Source: Drechmeria coniospora
Taxonomy: Eukaryota; Ascomycota; Sordariomycetes; Hypocreales; Ophiocordycipitaceae
Assembly (NCBI RefSeq): GCF_001625195.1
Contig: NC_054389.1
Location: 5,266,520-5,330,519, forward strand
DNA: 64,000 nt
Reading direction: 5' to 3'
In this document: positions 32,261 through 44,946 of the stretch, in pieces
Layout: every line of letters starts with the position of its first letter
How positions within the stretch are numbered: the stretch's first letter is position 1
Notes under the pieces: generated by a model
What the model was told of the DNA's origin: nothing
Database searches by the model: none
The model's input: only the letters and a program-made list of their open reading frames with translations
Translations under genes and position numbers: made by a program

Positions 32261-35200
32261 CTGCACCGCACTGCACAGCACGGCAGGGCACTGCCAACAT
32301 GATCGCGCTCAGGTGGTCCTCCGTCGTCCATCCTGAGCTGGCCTGTGGTTTGGCACGTCGCCATCCCACGGACGCACCGATGAAATGCGGCACTTCACTA
32401 GTCCAGCGTGGCAACGGTCCCGTCACGGAAAACATTCGACTCCGTGGGAATTACCTGTAATTGCTCCGTACAGGCTTCCCCGATGCGGCTTGATCAACCA
32501 ATCTCCGAGGGCTGGGCGTCGCGCCCACTCGGTCTTCTCGATGCTCTCAGACACGGACCATCAACCGGTTCGTTCATGTTAGTGCGTGCTACGGAGTATT
32601 CATGTATGGATATGCCCGGATATCCATGCACATGTACGTGTGAGAACATGAGTGAATCTCTCGCTGCACGGTGGGTGGATCTCGTCGCCAGTCTAGCACC
32701 TGATCGTCCCAGGCCCTGCTACGGATGACAAGGAGGCATCGCAGCGTTCAAATGTCCCAGCCCCAAGGTGATCTATAGTTGCATGGGAGGAAGAATAATG
32801 TAGGGCATCGTGGGAACCAGACGGCACCAGCATGGTAATACAGATAAATTGCCAACCGCTGATCTTGTCTCTGCCGCGGGTGGACGTATTTCAACCCGTC
32901 TCGAGAGTTCGCTTCCCGTAATACGTCCTTGGGCGAAACGGATTCGCAGACGACTCGCCACCAGCACGCTTTCGTGCCCCCCTGCGAAGACGAGGACAAA
33001 AAAAAATCAGAGGCGATACAGGTTCGAAGATGTGGTCGGTGCTGCTCATTCTCTGGGACCGCCTTGCACCAGGCGACGAGTCGTGGACCGTCAAACCCGT
33101 CGACCCTCTCCCTCTTGGCACCCATTCCACTTCCTCTCTCATCCGAGATTTGCTTGTCTGAGTAGGGTATAGCGCCTTCCGAAGAGACAGCACGAGTGCT
33201 TGCAAGTGCGGTGGCTACTGCCACCATCTCAGGGTCCAAGGCGCCACGAGAGCAAGGCTTGTCTTTCATGGCATGGGCCTTCATGTAATGATACCACGTA
33301 GGCACATTCGGAGCACCGAGTATCAAGTGCATGCTGAAGGAAAGGGCCACTTGTCAGGGAGGGCAGCATCGTGCCTGGAATGAATGTCGACGGGGTATCC
33401 ATCTCGACCACCAACTATTGCAGAACTCACCGATCCAGATAGGTAGATATCCTTCCGTGCCCACGTGCATTTCATCGGCTCGCAAGACTGCTTCGCGTAA
33501 ACGCCAGCGTCGCAGGTGTTACGGGCCGGCAGCAGCGACGGGCTGCGGGTGGGTGCGATTGCTTGCGACGGCGCCTTGGCAGAGTGGAGGTGTTTGACAC
33601 GTTGGTCGGACGGCGGATGGATCGATGGTGCAAGTATTATTACTGTATGAATCGATGGAGCAAGTATGGATCGAAGACGGATGCCGTGACGGTGTCGGTA
33701 GTAGTTGGTAGTAAGTAGCTGGGTGGTGGGAGCGAGACTGTCTGTCATGTCGATGGATGCCCCGTGCACGCGGACAAGTCGCATGGCACCTAAGCAGTTA
33801 CCTACCTACCTACAGTACTTACGCCTACGGAGCGCAGCATTCATCCGTACCTTATCCTTGCATGTGCCTCCTGGTTGGTGCTGACTGAGCACGGCACATT
33901 CTGCGCTTGCTCGTAGCAGGTACGTACATGTACTTAGGTCCTAGGTATCTGTGCTCGTCACGAACCTAGCAAAGTCCGAGTCGGCGTTGCTGCCGTGTTC
34001 GAAGCTCGATGAGAGACCGCATGGGCCGTTGCAAATGTCCTCTTGCCTGCTGGCGGCAGCGTGCAAGACGAGCAGCGCCGTGGACGAAACATCGACCTGG
34101 GAGAGTGCCGGCAGGGGCAGGCATGGTGCTCCGAACGGTGTTCTCGGTAATACCGGTACTGCACTGCACGCACATGCTAGACATTTTCCACGCACGGGTG
34201 CGCCTCCGTTGCTTTTCTTTTCCATCGTCAGGCCTGCACTTGCCTGTCATTATCCGCGCAGCATCATGCATGCACTCCAGCAGGTAGCATCTCGCCCCTG
34301 CGCGCCATGGGCGGGTGCGGGAGGTCGGTCGATCGATCGATGGAGCGCGAACCTGTGCCTTGCCAACAAATCGCACCTCGAAACTCTAAAGGCCCATGAG
34401 TTTAGGAACGCGGAACGGGGCGTCGCAGGGTGAACAGAGAGTGGCCACATCCGCAATCCAGGTGCCGAGTACCCTGATCATTCGTCCGTCCGCACCCCGT
34501 CCCGTCGGCCCGTCCACGGTCGGTCCGATGTCTTCGTCGTCGAGTCGTCCGTGGAGCAAGCGACCCGGTGTCTTGTCCATCTCCATCTCTTCTCATGAAC
34601 GATGCCGCATCCCAACGAGGTGCTGTTGAGAAGGAAGTGCAGCTCACCGAAGGCAAACCGGCTTCAACAAATTTACCACGCGGAACAAAGTCGGCTGCCA
34701 GCGAAAGGCACTTGGCTGGCTACCTCCTGCCCAGAACAATACTAGCCGAGTGCCAGCGGAAGGACGCTTGTCTCTACCGAGTGCACCTGCTGTACTCCCT
34801 ACCAACCCCGTACTTATTGCCGGATACTCCGTACCAAGGTACAAATCCACAAAGGCACCACAGTAACTGTCCCGTCCAGTACGGAGTGGTTGTACCGTCG
34901 ACGCTGCGCGCGCTGAAAAAAATCCTGGCAGCACTGGAATGGCCGAGTACCACAGTACTAGGTACGAATACATGGCCCCCAATTCATGGTGACTGTGGCA
35001 AGGCAAGTAAACCTACTGTACGGAGTAGACGTACTCCATACTCGTGTCTTGTACTCGGTGCAACATGGGATATTGCCTACTTCGTGCTTGCTTGCCTAGG
35101 TTCCTGCTAGGAAGAAAGGTAGCTCCTTGGGTGGTGCTGATCCGGGTAGAGTCCATCCGTCCGTGGCAGAATCGGTGGGAGGATGCCTTTGTGACGGACC

Positions 35201-35977
35201 TTGTTTGCATGTGACGATGAGCGACAGTTGTGATTCTAGACTTCTGTCGTCGGGGTCATGGCGAATCCTGCGTCATGCACAGTAGTAGTATAATAATGCC
35301 GGCCAACAAAAAGAAGGACCGCATGCCATCGTCGCCAGTCTTCGTACTGTACCGGCCAGGCCGTTCCGTACTGTACGCCGTGTTGGTGCTCGCCTGCACC
35401 GCCGCGCACTCTGCGGGCAGGTCCAGATGCTGCCGACCCTGCTGTGCTGTTGAACGATAAAGACTCGCTCCGTCGGGTAAAACAGTGGGCCCGGTGCTTT
35501 TTTATTCATTTCGCTGCCTGTTGCATTAATTAGAACTCCGTACCGGCTTGCACTCGACACTGTACGGGTACTTGCAAGCTCTCTGCTCCGTGCTAGAGGC
35601 TAGCACCCAACGAGACCGAGGCGTACCGAACGAGCGTTAGTGGTTCAGGTACATGCCTGCTGCAAACTGCTTGGAGCCGTAGCCCGTCATTGCGCCGCTT
35701 CCGTTTTCCGTCGCCCACTTTTGCCCCTGTCAGGCCCACCTGCGGTGGACACGACCACTACGGAGCCCTACAACCACCGCCAGAATTCATCATTTAACGT
35801 TGCTGCATGTACAGTGCTCCGTGCTGGCCATGAATCTATCTGCTGCTTGGGCATCACATATCACTGCAAGCTCTCTTCCTCTCCCGCCCGTTTCTGTGCT
35901 AACCACCGCTCCTGCTGCCGCTCCCGAGCCCTCGACCGTCTGCCTCTTCTCCATCTCACCTCTCCTGCCTGCTCATT

Positions 35978-36060
35978 CATCATCATCATCATCATCCTGC
36001 TGCCGCCCGTCCTGCCCATCGTCCGCCTCCCGCCCTCCTCCCGCCCTCCTCCCGCCCTCC
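35978..36060 (+). repeat. CAT triplets and 11-bp repeat upstream of the PHD gene
   Basis: Six CAT triplets at 35978-35995 are followed by about 3.2 copies of the 11-mer CCTCCCGCCCT at 36026-36060. The whole strand is pyrimidine-rich, as in long fungal leaders or promoters. Confidence 0.8.
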
Positions 36061-36850
36061 TTCTCGCGCGGTTACCTCCTTACCCTCCTCCTGCCCTGTC
36101 CCGGGAGTTCTCGCATACGTCGACGCATACCCTCCTACCTACCCTCAGACGCCCCTGGCGAGTTCAAAACGGCTTGGGACCGGAGTGAGCGAGCTGGTGG
36201 GAGAATCTACCTGCCCGTCCCTCCTCCGTCCCTCCCTTCCTGTGCCTGCACGGTACCCCTGATTTTGGCGGACGCCAACGACAACGAGTGCTAGTAGGTA
36301 CCGACACCGAGTGCTTTCCCTCCCTTGCCTGCCTGGGCACCACCTCGAGTGCCTCCGCTCCAACTACCACCATTTCTCCTACGTATCCTATCCGACCTTA
36401 CTCCCCTTGACCCTTGACAAAATCCCGCCGCTCAAGCCCAAGGCAAGACAAGCCAAGGCAAGACAAAAGCAAGGCAAGCTGACGGCATCGTTCTTTCAGA
36501 CTTCTCGTCGTCCTCTTCCGTCCCGTCCCAACGACCCTTTATCGACGCCCGTTTCGCCATATTCTTTCCGTCCCTTACGCTGCGGCGGGACCAGACGTGC
36601 ATGCCTCTGGCCTCGACTCGACCCTTTCCCGTCCCTCGATTCGCACCCACGTCCTCGTCCGGCCTCGGTTCACCTTCGAGTGCAGCCGTCTTCCTGGCTT
36701 GCCTTGTTTGGTCGGTCCCTCGAGTCCCTGGCCACATGTGCACTGCACCCTGCCGTTGCGAGCAACTTGATTGGACCTGAACGCACCCCGTGCTTCTCGG
36801 CCACCGCTCCAGCTCTCGACAACTCCCGGGAATGAACGTGCTTGAGCTGT

Positions 36851-39303
36851 GACCAACTGCACTTCAAGGCGTTGTTGCTATGAGCGAAGGCCCGCAAACC
36901 TCAAGGCAAGCCTTCTCCGTCCCCCGCCGCGCCCTCCCTTACCGTCGTCGTGTCGCCCAGCGTACCCGAACCCGGCTGACCGTCGCCTTCCCGCGAGCAG
37001 CATTGGAGATCCGATTGCCCAGCCGCCAACGCCCAAGAAAACCCCCTCGGCCGTCGTCGCCAGCCCGAGATTCGAGACGCCCAAGCATTACCAAGGCTCT
37101 TTCCACGACGCCGGGGGCTTGACACCTCATTTCGCCGAAGACTACTCCGTCTTCAACACGACGCCCGGCAACCTCAGCGGCGCACAAGGCCCCTTCGCCG
37201 ACTTCATCCCCGCCACCCCGTCGACGTCCTCGGGCGCACACAAGCGGTTGCTGTCCGCCGAGGGGCTCGCGGCCGAGATCGCCTCGCACGCCAACCACTT
37301 CTCGCCCGATCCCGGCGCCGTGCTTCCTCCCGTCCATCGCTCCCGACGCCTGCCTTCATCGCCCGACCCCTTGACGAATCGCCAAGAACTTGCCCAGCGG
37401 AGCCCTACCCTTTCCGTCGCCAGGTCGGCCAAGAAGTCTCGGAGAGGACCGCCCGCCGGACCGCCCGAGACGTCGCAGGTCGTATCACCACCACCGACAG
37501 CTCGCAAGGGAGAGCGTATGCTCGCTCCCAAACCCAGCATGCACAATGATCAGCCGTTCGGTCAGCCGGACTTTGTCGACCCCGCCCAGCCGGACATGGG
37601 CGCCCTCTTGAGCACGTCGACCGATTTTTTCAACTACCCCATGTCCGCACCGGCCACGGCGCCCGTGAACTTGTGGGATCCCGTCATGTCCATGGGCATG
37701 GACCTAGACTTCAACGTCGCCAGCGCCATGGCACTGCAGTCCCCGACGTCGTCCCATCGACATACCGGTTCCTTCGACTGGAACGCCGATATCCAGCTGT
37801 TCCAAGACATCAACCCCGTTCTCCCTTCCTCCAATCAAGAAAACGTTCATCCCGCCCGGGCCGAGAGAGCGCTGGCGCCGAAACCACCGGCGGCGAGCTC
37901 GGACGCTTTGCCGATGGCGGCGGCCCAGACCACCCAGACGACGGCCCTCGACGGCCCTCTGACGCTCATGACGGCCGGGGACAGCGTCGACCCGGGTCTG
38001 CTGTTCAGCCGTCCCCAGACGTCGGCGATGGACGCCGACTTTAACGCCATGGCTCGGTCCGGCTACGGATCGGCCGAGGAGGCCATCGGCCCCTCCAGCA
38101 AGCTTCCAGCTGCTGGACATCTGCGGAAGTCGACCTCTCTGAGGGGGACGAGAAGCGGCAAGCTGCCCGGTCGCGCTCTTGCGAGCTCCCCGATCAAACC
38201 TTCGGTCCGTCCTGGGCTCGGCCGGAGCTACAGCGAGAACCGTGGCAGGAGGGCGCTTGGCCGGGCCGCCTTGCCGACTTTGGCCCCAGCCGCTCGTCCG
38301 GAACCACCACAAGCCAGCCGGGGGACTGGCGTCCCTGTCGCCCGGGCAGCCGGTCGCTCGTCCGGCAGGATCTCGCCGTCCAAGACCATGTCGCGGCTCT
38401 CCAGCCTCGCGTCTATCCCTGAGACGTCCCCTCACTGCCGGCCCCGGCTGTCGGTCCGGCTTACCATCGATGCCCACGGCCGAGCCAGGGCCGAGACGAC
38501 GGATGAGGGCGAGGGTCTGGGCCTGAGCGGAGGCATCCGCCGAAGCAAAAGCGCCCGTGTTGCCATGGGAAGCCGGCGGTTGGATTCATCCGACGACGAT
38601 TCGTCGACAGACGACGAGCCCATCATCATCCCCAGCCGCAACAGCTCGTTCCATGCTTCGTTCGCGCTCCCGGACCCGCACAAGCCGGTCGGCTCCATCT
38701 TTCATTCATCGAGGAGGAGCATCAGTGACAGGAGTGCGAGCAACTCGGCCAACGATGCCGAGAGTGAGGCGGAGACGGTCATCAACGAACGGCAGAGGAA
38801 GGGTGGCGACGCGACCAGCGAGCTGCGCAAGGTGGTTGAAGATCGACAGAAACGCTCCAGCCTCTTGGGGAGCGCTCGATCGCAGCGATTTACCTCGGCC
38901 AGCATGGGCAACTTTCCCGGAGGCATCATCTCGCCGACGAGTCTGGCGGGATCGAGCTGCGGACCGGAAGGTCTTGGCGTCCGGTGCTTGTGCGACAAGA
39001 CGACGGCGGACGACGGCGATGGCTTCATGCTTCAATGGTGAGTTTCCGCACTGTTTCCCTTGCTCGCCCTCATGCCCCGACGGGCCAGCACCCGCGTACC
39101 GCCGGCTAACACGCACATCCAGTGAGGCCTGCGAGATGTGGCTCCACGGCGCATGCATCAACGTCACGAGACGCTCGAGACCGAGCGTCTACATCTGCCT
39201 ATTCTGCGTAAACACGCCGAACAAGAGATCGCGAGAAAATGCGCTTGGCATCGGCGCCATGGTCTCGCCGCTGGCGAACAAGTATTTTAGGTCTTTTCGA
39301 TAG
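36851..39303 (+). CDS. PHD-finger nuclear protein (N-terminus unresolved)
   Basis: A long frame (to 39037), an 85-bp intron (39038-39122) and a last exon (39123-39303) give about 789 residues. Most of the protein is Ser/Pro-rich with short conserved-looking blocks (IGDPIAQPPTPKKTPS; HYQGSFHDAGGLTPHFAEDY; NLWDPVMSMGMDLDF). The intron splits a C-terminal PHD finger: RCLCDKTTADDGDGFMLQ joins CEACEMWLHGACINVTRR, then VYICLFC. The ligands follow the C4HC3 order (CLC, CEAC, H-x3-C, CLFC), so it probably reads a histone tail. The 5' end is a problem: the long frame has no in-frame ATG near its start, while ATG 36880 lies in a different frame and a third frame reads SPSPAAPSLTVVVSPSVPEP. A missed short intron or upstream exon, or an assembly error, is likely, so the given start is only the limit of the open frame. 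Confidence 0.75.
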
Positions 39304-40407
39304 CTGCACGACCGTCTTGAGCCTGTATTTGGCAGCCTGTATTTGGCAGCTTGTGCAGGCAAACGATCAGCCGTCAGCCGATATCACGCAAGAGGGCAGC
39401 CTGGTGGACAAACTGTTCCTGCCAGGGTGCACTAATAAGGGGGGGGAGGCATGAGCCATGTATGTATAACGGGTGGCCTGGTATGTTCTGGAAATGAGTC
39501 GACATAGCGTTGGTGGTTGCTATGCACCGCCAAGCGGTTCATTCATGTATCGATGTCTTGATAAGAGGTACCTGCACTCATGCGCCGGCAACGGTGTGTG
39601 TCCTGTCTCCTGGTGTCGGCTGTTTCTTGGTCGGTTCCATGACCACAGCTCGAGGAGAGAGGCTGGGCCGACAAGCAACCGTCAGAGTAAATAGGAAGGA
39701 AATAGTTTCCAGTGGAAATCCGTGAGAAAGTACGTGTTTCCTTCATTTCCAGACTATTCAGCGTTCATCCAGTGTAGATGGATGGTCGTCCTGTCCATGC
39801 CTACAGAGTTCAGCAAGTGGACATATGTCACTATCGCCGCACAAGTATCTTCCCCACGTTAACACCAAGGAGAGCGACTTCGCGAGAGATATACGTGTAC
39901 CAGTACTGTAAGTATACTTTGCTCCCCACTTACCTACAACCTGTACACCCGTACTCCGTACCAGCGGCCACTATTCAGCCGTTGGCCAACAACCTGCCTA
40001 GATACTAAGGCATCCAGAACACCCTTGATAAGTCATGCACAGGAGGTATTATCCCCTCGTTCCAATGCAAGTATACTTAAATTGTCTTCGCCACCTTCAT
40101 TTTTGCTGCCGTACTGTACAGGTACGTACGTACGTAGGTTGGATTTTGATGAGTACTTACTCCGTACGGAGTACAGTACATACAGTACGGATACACAAGC
40201 CTCCGATCTCGGCAGGTGGGGCGGAGGAAATCGATGCCAAGTGGGAGGGGCAACGGGCTGCGCTTCACTTGAGCATCCATCCTCCCCGCCACCCAGCGAA
40301 ACCCACCCACGGTGTGAACACGCTCGCCACTTTGAAACCCGACTCTCCCCCTTCTCTTCGCGACGATCCCATTCCGAAACGGGCGTGCTGCTGCCGAGAA
40401 CATCACG
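39304..40407. other. Intergenic region upstream of leu2
   Basis: 3' flank of the PHD gene, then the leu2 promoter. A GTAC island lies at about 39890-40195. No gene is supported. Confidence 0.5.
40100..40195. repeat. GTAC-palindrome island in the leu2 upstream region
   Basis: Contains GGTACGTACGTACGTAGG and, at 40158-40173, the perfect palindrome TACTCCGTACGGAGTA followed by CAGTACATACAGTACGG. It ends about 215 bp before the leu2 ATG. Confidence 0.75.
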
Positions 40408-41825
40408 ATGGCGGAACACAACATTGTCGTTTTTGGCGGCGACCATTGTGGTCCCGAGGTATGCTTCACACCACCCCCTCCCTCCTGTAGCTCACGCGGG
40501 AGGAGCTTGACGTCGACAGCTTGAGGAGATGAAAGGGTGCGAAGCCAAGGGCTAACGTGGTGCTTCAGGTCATTGCCGAGGGTATCAAGGTAGGACGGGT
40601 CCGTCCCTGGGTCGGCCGTGGCAACACTGATGACCGTCTCTTCAGATCCTCAAGGCAATTGAGCAGCACAGGCCTAGCGCTGGGAAGTTCAAGCTCCAAC
40701 AACATCTGATGGGTGGTGTAAGGACCTCCCCCTCTTGTCCCCTCCGCTTCCGCGCCTGACACTCTCTCCTCGCCGTTCAGTGCTCCATAGATGCCACCGG
40801 ATCCCCCCTCACGGACGAGGCCCTCGCCGCCGCAAAGTCGGCCTCCGCCGTCCTCCTAGGCGCCATCGGCGGTCCCCAGTGGGGAACCGGCGCCGTTCGA
40901 CCCGAGCAGGGCATCCTGAAGCTGCGCAAGGAGATGGGCACGTACGGAAACCTGCGACCGTGCTTCTTTGCCTCCGATGCCCTCGTCGACTCCTCCCCGC
41001 TAAAGGCCAACATCTGCCGCGGCACAGACTTCATCATCATTCGCGAGCTTACTGGCGGCATCTACTTTGGCGAACGCAAGGAGGACGACGGTGACGGCAA
41101 GGCCTGGGACACGGAGCCGTACTCACGCGAGGAGATCCAGCGCGTCGCCCGCCTTGCCGGCTTCATGGCCAGGGGCCGCGGGGACAAGACAGTTTGGTCC
41201 CTCGACAAGGCCAACGTCCTGGCCACGAGCCGGCTCTGGAGAAAGGTGATGACGGAGACGTTCGAGAAGGAGTTTCCCGACCTCAAGATTGAGCACCAGC
41301 TCATTGACAGCGCTGCCATGATCATGATCAAGAATCCCACCGCCCTCAACGGCGTCGTCGTGACCAGCAACCTCTTCGGTGATATCATCAGCGACGAGGC
41401 CAGCGTCATCCCCGGCAGCATTGGCCTCCTTCCCAGCGCGAGCCTGAGCGGCATTCCGGATGGCAAGAGCAAGTGCAACGGCATCTACGAGCCCATTCAC
41501 GGTAGGCTACCCCCCATCCTCCTCCAGTCCCATCATGTGATCCTTTGGCCCTTTGACCGTGGAAAGCCCGAGGCTGATGAAGAACCCAGGCTCGGCGCCC
41601 GACATCAGCGGCAAGGGCATTGTCAACCCTATCGGAACCATCCTCTCCGTTGCCATGATGCTGCGCTACTCTCTCAACCTCCCCGTCGAAGCGAAGGCAG
41701 TCGAGGACGCCGTCCGGAAGGCGCTTGATGGTGGTCTCAGAACCAAAGACATGGGTGGCAATGCTACGACGAAAGAGGTCGGAGACGAGATCGTCAAATC
41801 TTTGGTGGCCATACTCGGCTCGTAA
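40408..41825 (+). CDS. leu2: 3-isopropylmalate dehydrogenase
   Basis: Catalyses NAD-dependent oxidative decarboxylation of 3-isopropylmalate in leucine biosynthesis. Five exons (40408-40458, 40569-40589, 40646-40717, 40781-41501, 41590-41825) give 366 residues, the normal length. Exon 2 is a 21-nt micro-exon encoding VIAEGIK. Landmarks are the start [63 protein letters not shown], the catalytic Lys region [15 protein letters not shown] and the signature [19 protein letters not shown]. The C-terminus has [20 protein letters not shown], rebuilt across intron 4 (88 bp), which binds the cofactor. There is no evident targeting peptide, so it is probably cytosolic. It faces the Stm1-like gene convergently. 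Confidence 0.96.
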
Positions 41826-42528
41826 GCAGTGCCGCCGCCGAAGGCTGCTTCGTACGACAGGAATATTCCTCGAGGGGGGAAACGAAAAGTATGGGAAAGG
41901 AAGGGCTGGATAGGAATATGTCGAAAAGGAAATGGAGTTGGGGGATTGTCATGGAATTGGAGGCTCAACAGGGAACAGGGCCAGATGTGGGCGAGCAATC
42001 CTAGCATCATGAGCTACGTGCACGACCGATGCCTGAGATGACGAACCTACCTACCCACTTCTAGACATGTTCGCGGATTACTGCACGGTTGGCATCCACG
42101 CAGGTTCGCCGAGACGGTGCAAGGCTGTCTAAAGAAAATTGATTTGTCGTAGGGAAACCACAGTATTACCTAAGCTGGAAAACACCTGAGCACACACAGC
42201 TAGCTAGTAGCAGCAGGTAGCAACATGGAATGATGCTTGGAAATCGAGGGCCGCCCGTCCGTCCGTCCGTTCCCGCCACCCCCCCGCCCCCTCCCAGCAA
42301 GGACGAAATCCGCCGTAGATAAAACCAATTGACAACTTTTCGACGTATCAAACACACAAAATATGGGTAGTAGTATGGCCCATCTCCTCTCTTGCGAGGG
42401 AGGGAGCAGGAGCGGACACGAAATCTCTCGAAACCACCACGAGGAACGACGACGGCGCCCAAGGAGGCAAAATCAATCGGGTGCGGTGTGGGGTACGGCA
42501 CGGTTTCTTCGGGCGTAATCGAGCGCGT
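41826..42528. other. Convergent intergenic region (leu2 / Stm1-like)
   Basis: 3' flanks of both genes. A CCGT tetranucleotide repeat followed by a C-rich tract lies at about 42254-42297, in what is probably the Stm1-like 3' UTR. No gene is seen. Confidence 0.5.
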
Positions 42529-44044
42529 CTAGTTGCCGCCGAGGCTGGGGAAGGCAGACTCGTCCTTGGTGTTGATGTGCGCGGCGTTGTCGCGGCCACC
42601 GCGTGCGCCTCGGAAGTTGGCTCCGCGGCCACGGTCGCCGCCACGCTCACCTCCGCGGCCACCTCGGCCGCCACGGCCGCCACGGCCGCCGGTGCGCTCG
42701 GGCTCGACGAAGCGGGGGTCGAAGTCAACGGTCTGCTTGACCTTGCGCTCACGCTCACGCTGCTTCTTGCCGCCCGAGGCCGTGATGAAGTCCTCCTCTT
42801 CGTTCTCGAGCGTCTTGGCGGCAGCCCACTTCTTGTCAAGCTTGCTGCCCTCGTTGGCCACGCGGACGTTGAACTCGGCGTCGAGAGCAGCCTTCTTCTC
42901 GGCCTGCTGGGTGAGGTAGGCATCGTACGAGATGCTCTTGTCTTCCGGCTCGGCCGGCTCTTCGGCGGCGTCCTCGGCGAGAGCATCTCGCTGCTCAGAC
43001 CGGGCCATGGCCTCGCCGGCCTGCTCGTCCTTCAGCTCGGCATTGCCCTCGGTGGCGCCCCACGACTGGGCGGTCTGCTTGTCAGAGCCACTGAGGAACA
43101 AGAAGTTAGCGAATGGGATGGGCGTTTGGCAGCAGGCAAATGGCGGGTGCGATGTCATACCCATGAGCACCGCTCCGGCTGGGGTGTCGGTCGTCGTTCT
43201 CGCGGGGACGGCGGGAGCCTCGGCCTGCGATCTGGTCAGCCGCTGCTGGGCGGTCAGGCACGGGGAGAATTGTCAGCCTCACCGCCGCGGACGCGAGCGC
43301 CGTAACCGCCGCGGGCACCATCCCGGGGAGCTTCTTCCGTGGGCCGTCCGTGGTTGCGGTCGCTACCGGCACCACGGTCACGGAAGGCTGCAAGACGACA
43401 CGTCAGAACGGATTCGAGCATGAGAAACGAACAGCGGGTGACGGCACTCACCACCCTCGCTTCCACGAGGAGCTCCGCGGCGCTGCATGACGGAACCGCG
43501 GGCGGGGGCGGGAGCTCCGCGGCGCTGGGTTACGGTGCCACGGGCAGGGGCCTGGGGCTCGACATTACGCTTCGTCGTGCGGGTGGTGGCCTTGTCCACG
43601 GTCTTGACGGGGACGACAGGCTTCTCCTCGCCGTCCGAGTCGTTGCCTGGGTCGTGGATGCACGGTCAGCTGCGGGCTCCCTCCATTGATCAACGCGTTC
43701 CGGGGGACGGGGCGCTCGGCCGTGCCGAAGCCGCGTCGCCGGGTTGCGGAGATGGAGAGGTGAAGGGGCGGCGGGACGGTACCGAGGTAGGCAAAACGGT
43801 TCTGGCGAGCGAATTAGCCTTCAGTCATCGAGGACAACGGCTCGGGTGGAGGTGGCCGGTGTCGCGACGGCATCCTCGCCTCTCCTCCGCCTCCCCTCTC
43901 GCCGAAGCTGTCGTTCGGCGTGACGACGAGGCAGGCAAGAGAGGAGGAAAGGGAACGGGCGGGAGGCCGTCACGGCGAGCAAGGAGACGGGAAATCGAGA
44001 TGGGCGAGCAATTCGTTTCGTACCTGGGACGCCACGTTGGACAT
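42529..44044 (-). CDS. Stm1/SERBP1-family mRNA- and ribosome-binding protein
   Basis: A cytoplasmic RGG-box protein of the HABP4/PAI-RBP1 and Stm1 family, which binds ribosomes and mRNA and acts in translation control. Six exons (44044-44024, 43801-43783, 43646-43452, 43387-43283, 43224-43161, 43090-42529) give 321 residues with consistent phase. Exons 1 and 2 are only 21 and 19 nt; spliced together with exon 3 they create the Stm1 start MSNVASQNRFAYLGNDSDGE. The centre has RGSRRPRENDDRHPSRSGAH and SDKQTAQSWGATEG, the HABP4 signature. An acidic/coiled segment (YDAYLTQQAEKKAALDAEF) precedes a C-terminal RGG box (about residues 275-305) and the terminal DESAFPSLGG. For intron 4, an alternative acceptor 18 nt upstream would add ADQIAG but make a 40-bp intron. 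Confidence 0.9.
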
Positions 44045-44579
44045 GATGGTCGCCTGGCTGTCGCCTACCGTTCAGGGCGTGCGTTCGATGGCGGCGTTGC
44101 TGCTGTTGGTGGCAAAGGAGAGGTTGCTAAGATGGCATGACCTCTGGGTAGGGTTGAAAAGCGCGAAGAGTCTGGAAAGTGGGTGTGGGTGGGCACCAGC
44201 TGGCTGCTGCGGTCGGGTCGGGCGTCGTACTGCTCGCTGTTGCTTTGGGGGGAGGGAGCTGCTGGGGCGTGAAGGAGACTTCGGGAGGAAGAAAATGCGT
44301 GATGCCGGATCCGCCTTTGGCTGGCTTTCGGCTTGTTGGCCTCTGCCTGACTGGTCCTCGCAGGCTGGTAAACAGGCTAGCGCAGCTCAGCAAGGCCCAC
44401 TCTCGCTTAATCCCAGTTAGGGTATTTTAAATTTTGTGGTCAATCTGTTAGGGCTCCAAAGTCGTGCGCCATCACCGACGTGCTAAGTCATCGGCGGACA
44501 TGTCATGGACTGCACTAACAGCAGGTACATGCAACTGTGCCAAGACGGAGCCCGGTGCGGACAGGGACGTGAGTGCCTG

Positions 44580-44945
44580 GTGCACTGTAAGTACTGCATA
44601 GTATTACTTACAACAGAGTTGCAGTACATTTGACAGACAATACTAACCTGTAAGTAAGTACAGTACATGTAAGTACATGCACTACTGCTACTTTACAACT
44701 AATTACTGCACATGTATTACATGTACAGTACAGTACAGTACACGTTTAACAAGTGGTATTCGTTCGCGGAGTACAAATACTTCGTACTCCGTACTTTCAG
44801 GGAGGTTCTGTAATACGACTGTACCGGTACTTACGCATACCTGTTCATGTACTTCCACTAACTTTGGTGTAGTTGTACATGTACACAGACGAGTACGCCA
44901 ACTTTGTTGGCGAGAGAGTGCTTGTACAACGAACTCGGTGGTATG
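44580..44945. repeat. GTAC-palindrome island
   Basis: Includes a tandem ACAGT stretch (CATGTACAGTACAGTACAGT at about 44720-44739), then TTCGTACTCCGTACTTTC and GTTGTACATGTACAC. It borders the 14-bp minisatellite directly. Confidence 0.75.
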
Positions 44946-44946
44946 T

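Larger units (their letters stand above)
28388..36850. other. 8.4-kb gene desert with repeats
   Basis: No supported gene. The left end is the 3' flank of the Rua1-like gene, followed by a diverged tandem duplication (29002-29324), GTAC islands, a 14-bp minisatellite at 31204-31260 and further islands to about 35.6 kb. The right end (35.6-36.85 kb) is a CT-rich leader/promoter for the PHD gene. A minus-strand frame at 32748-33350 stays open for about 200 codons but shows no domain and was not called. Confidence 0.55.

Noticed and set aside
32748..33350. 200-codon minus-strand ORF
   Set aside because: Some stretches look protein-like, but the frame begins just after a stop with only a GTG or an internal ATG, no splice partner fits and no domain is recognised.
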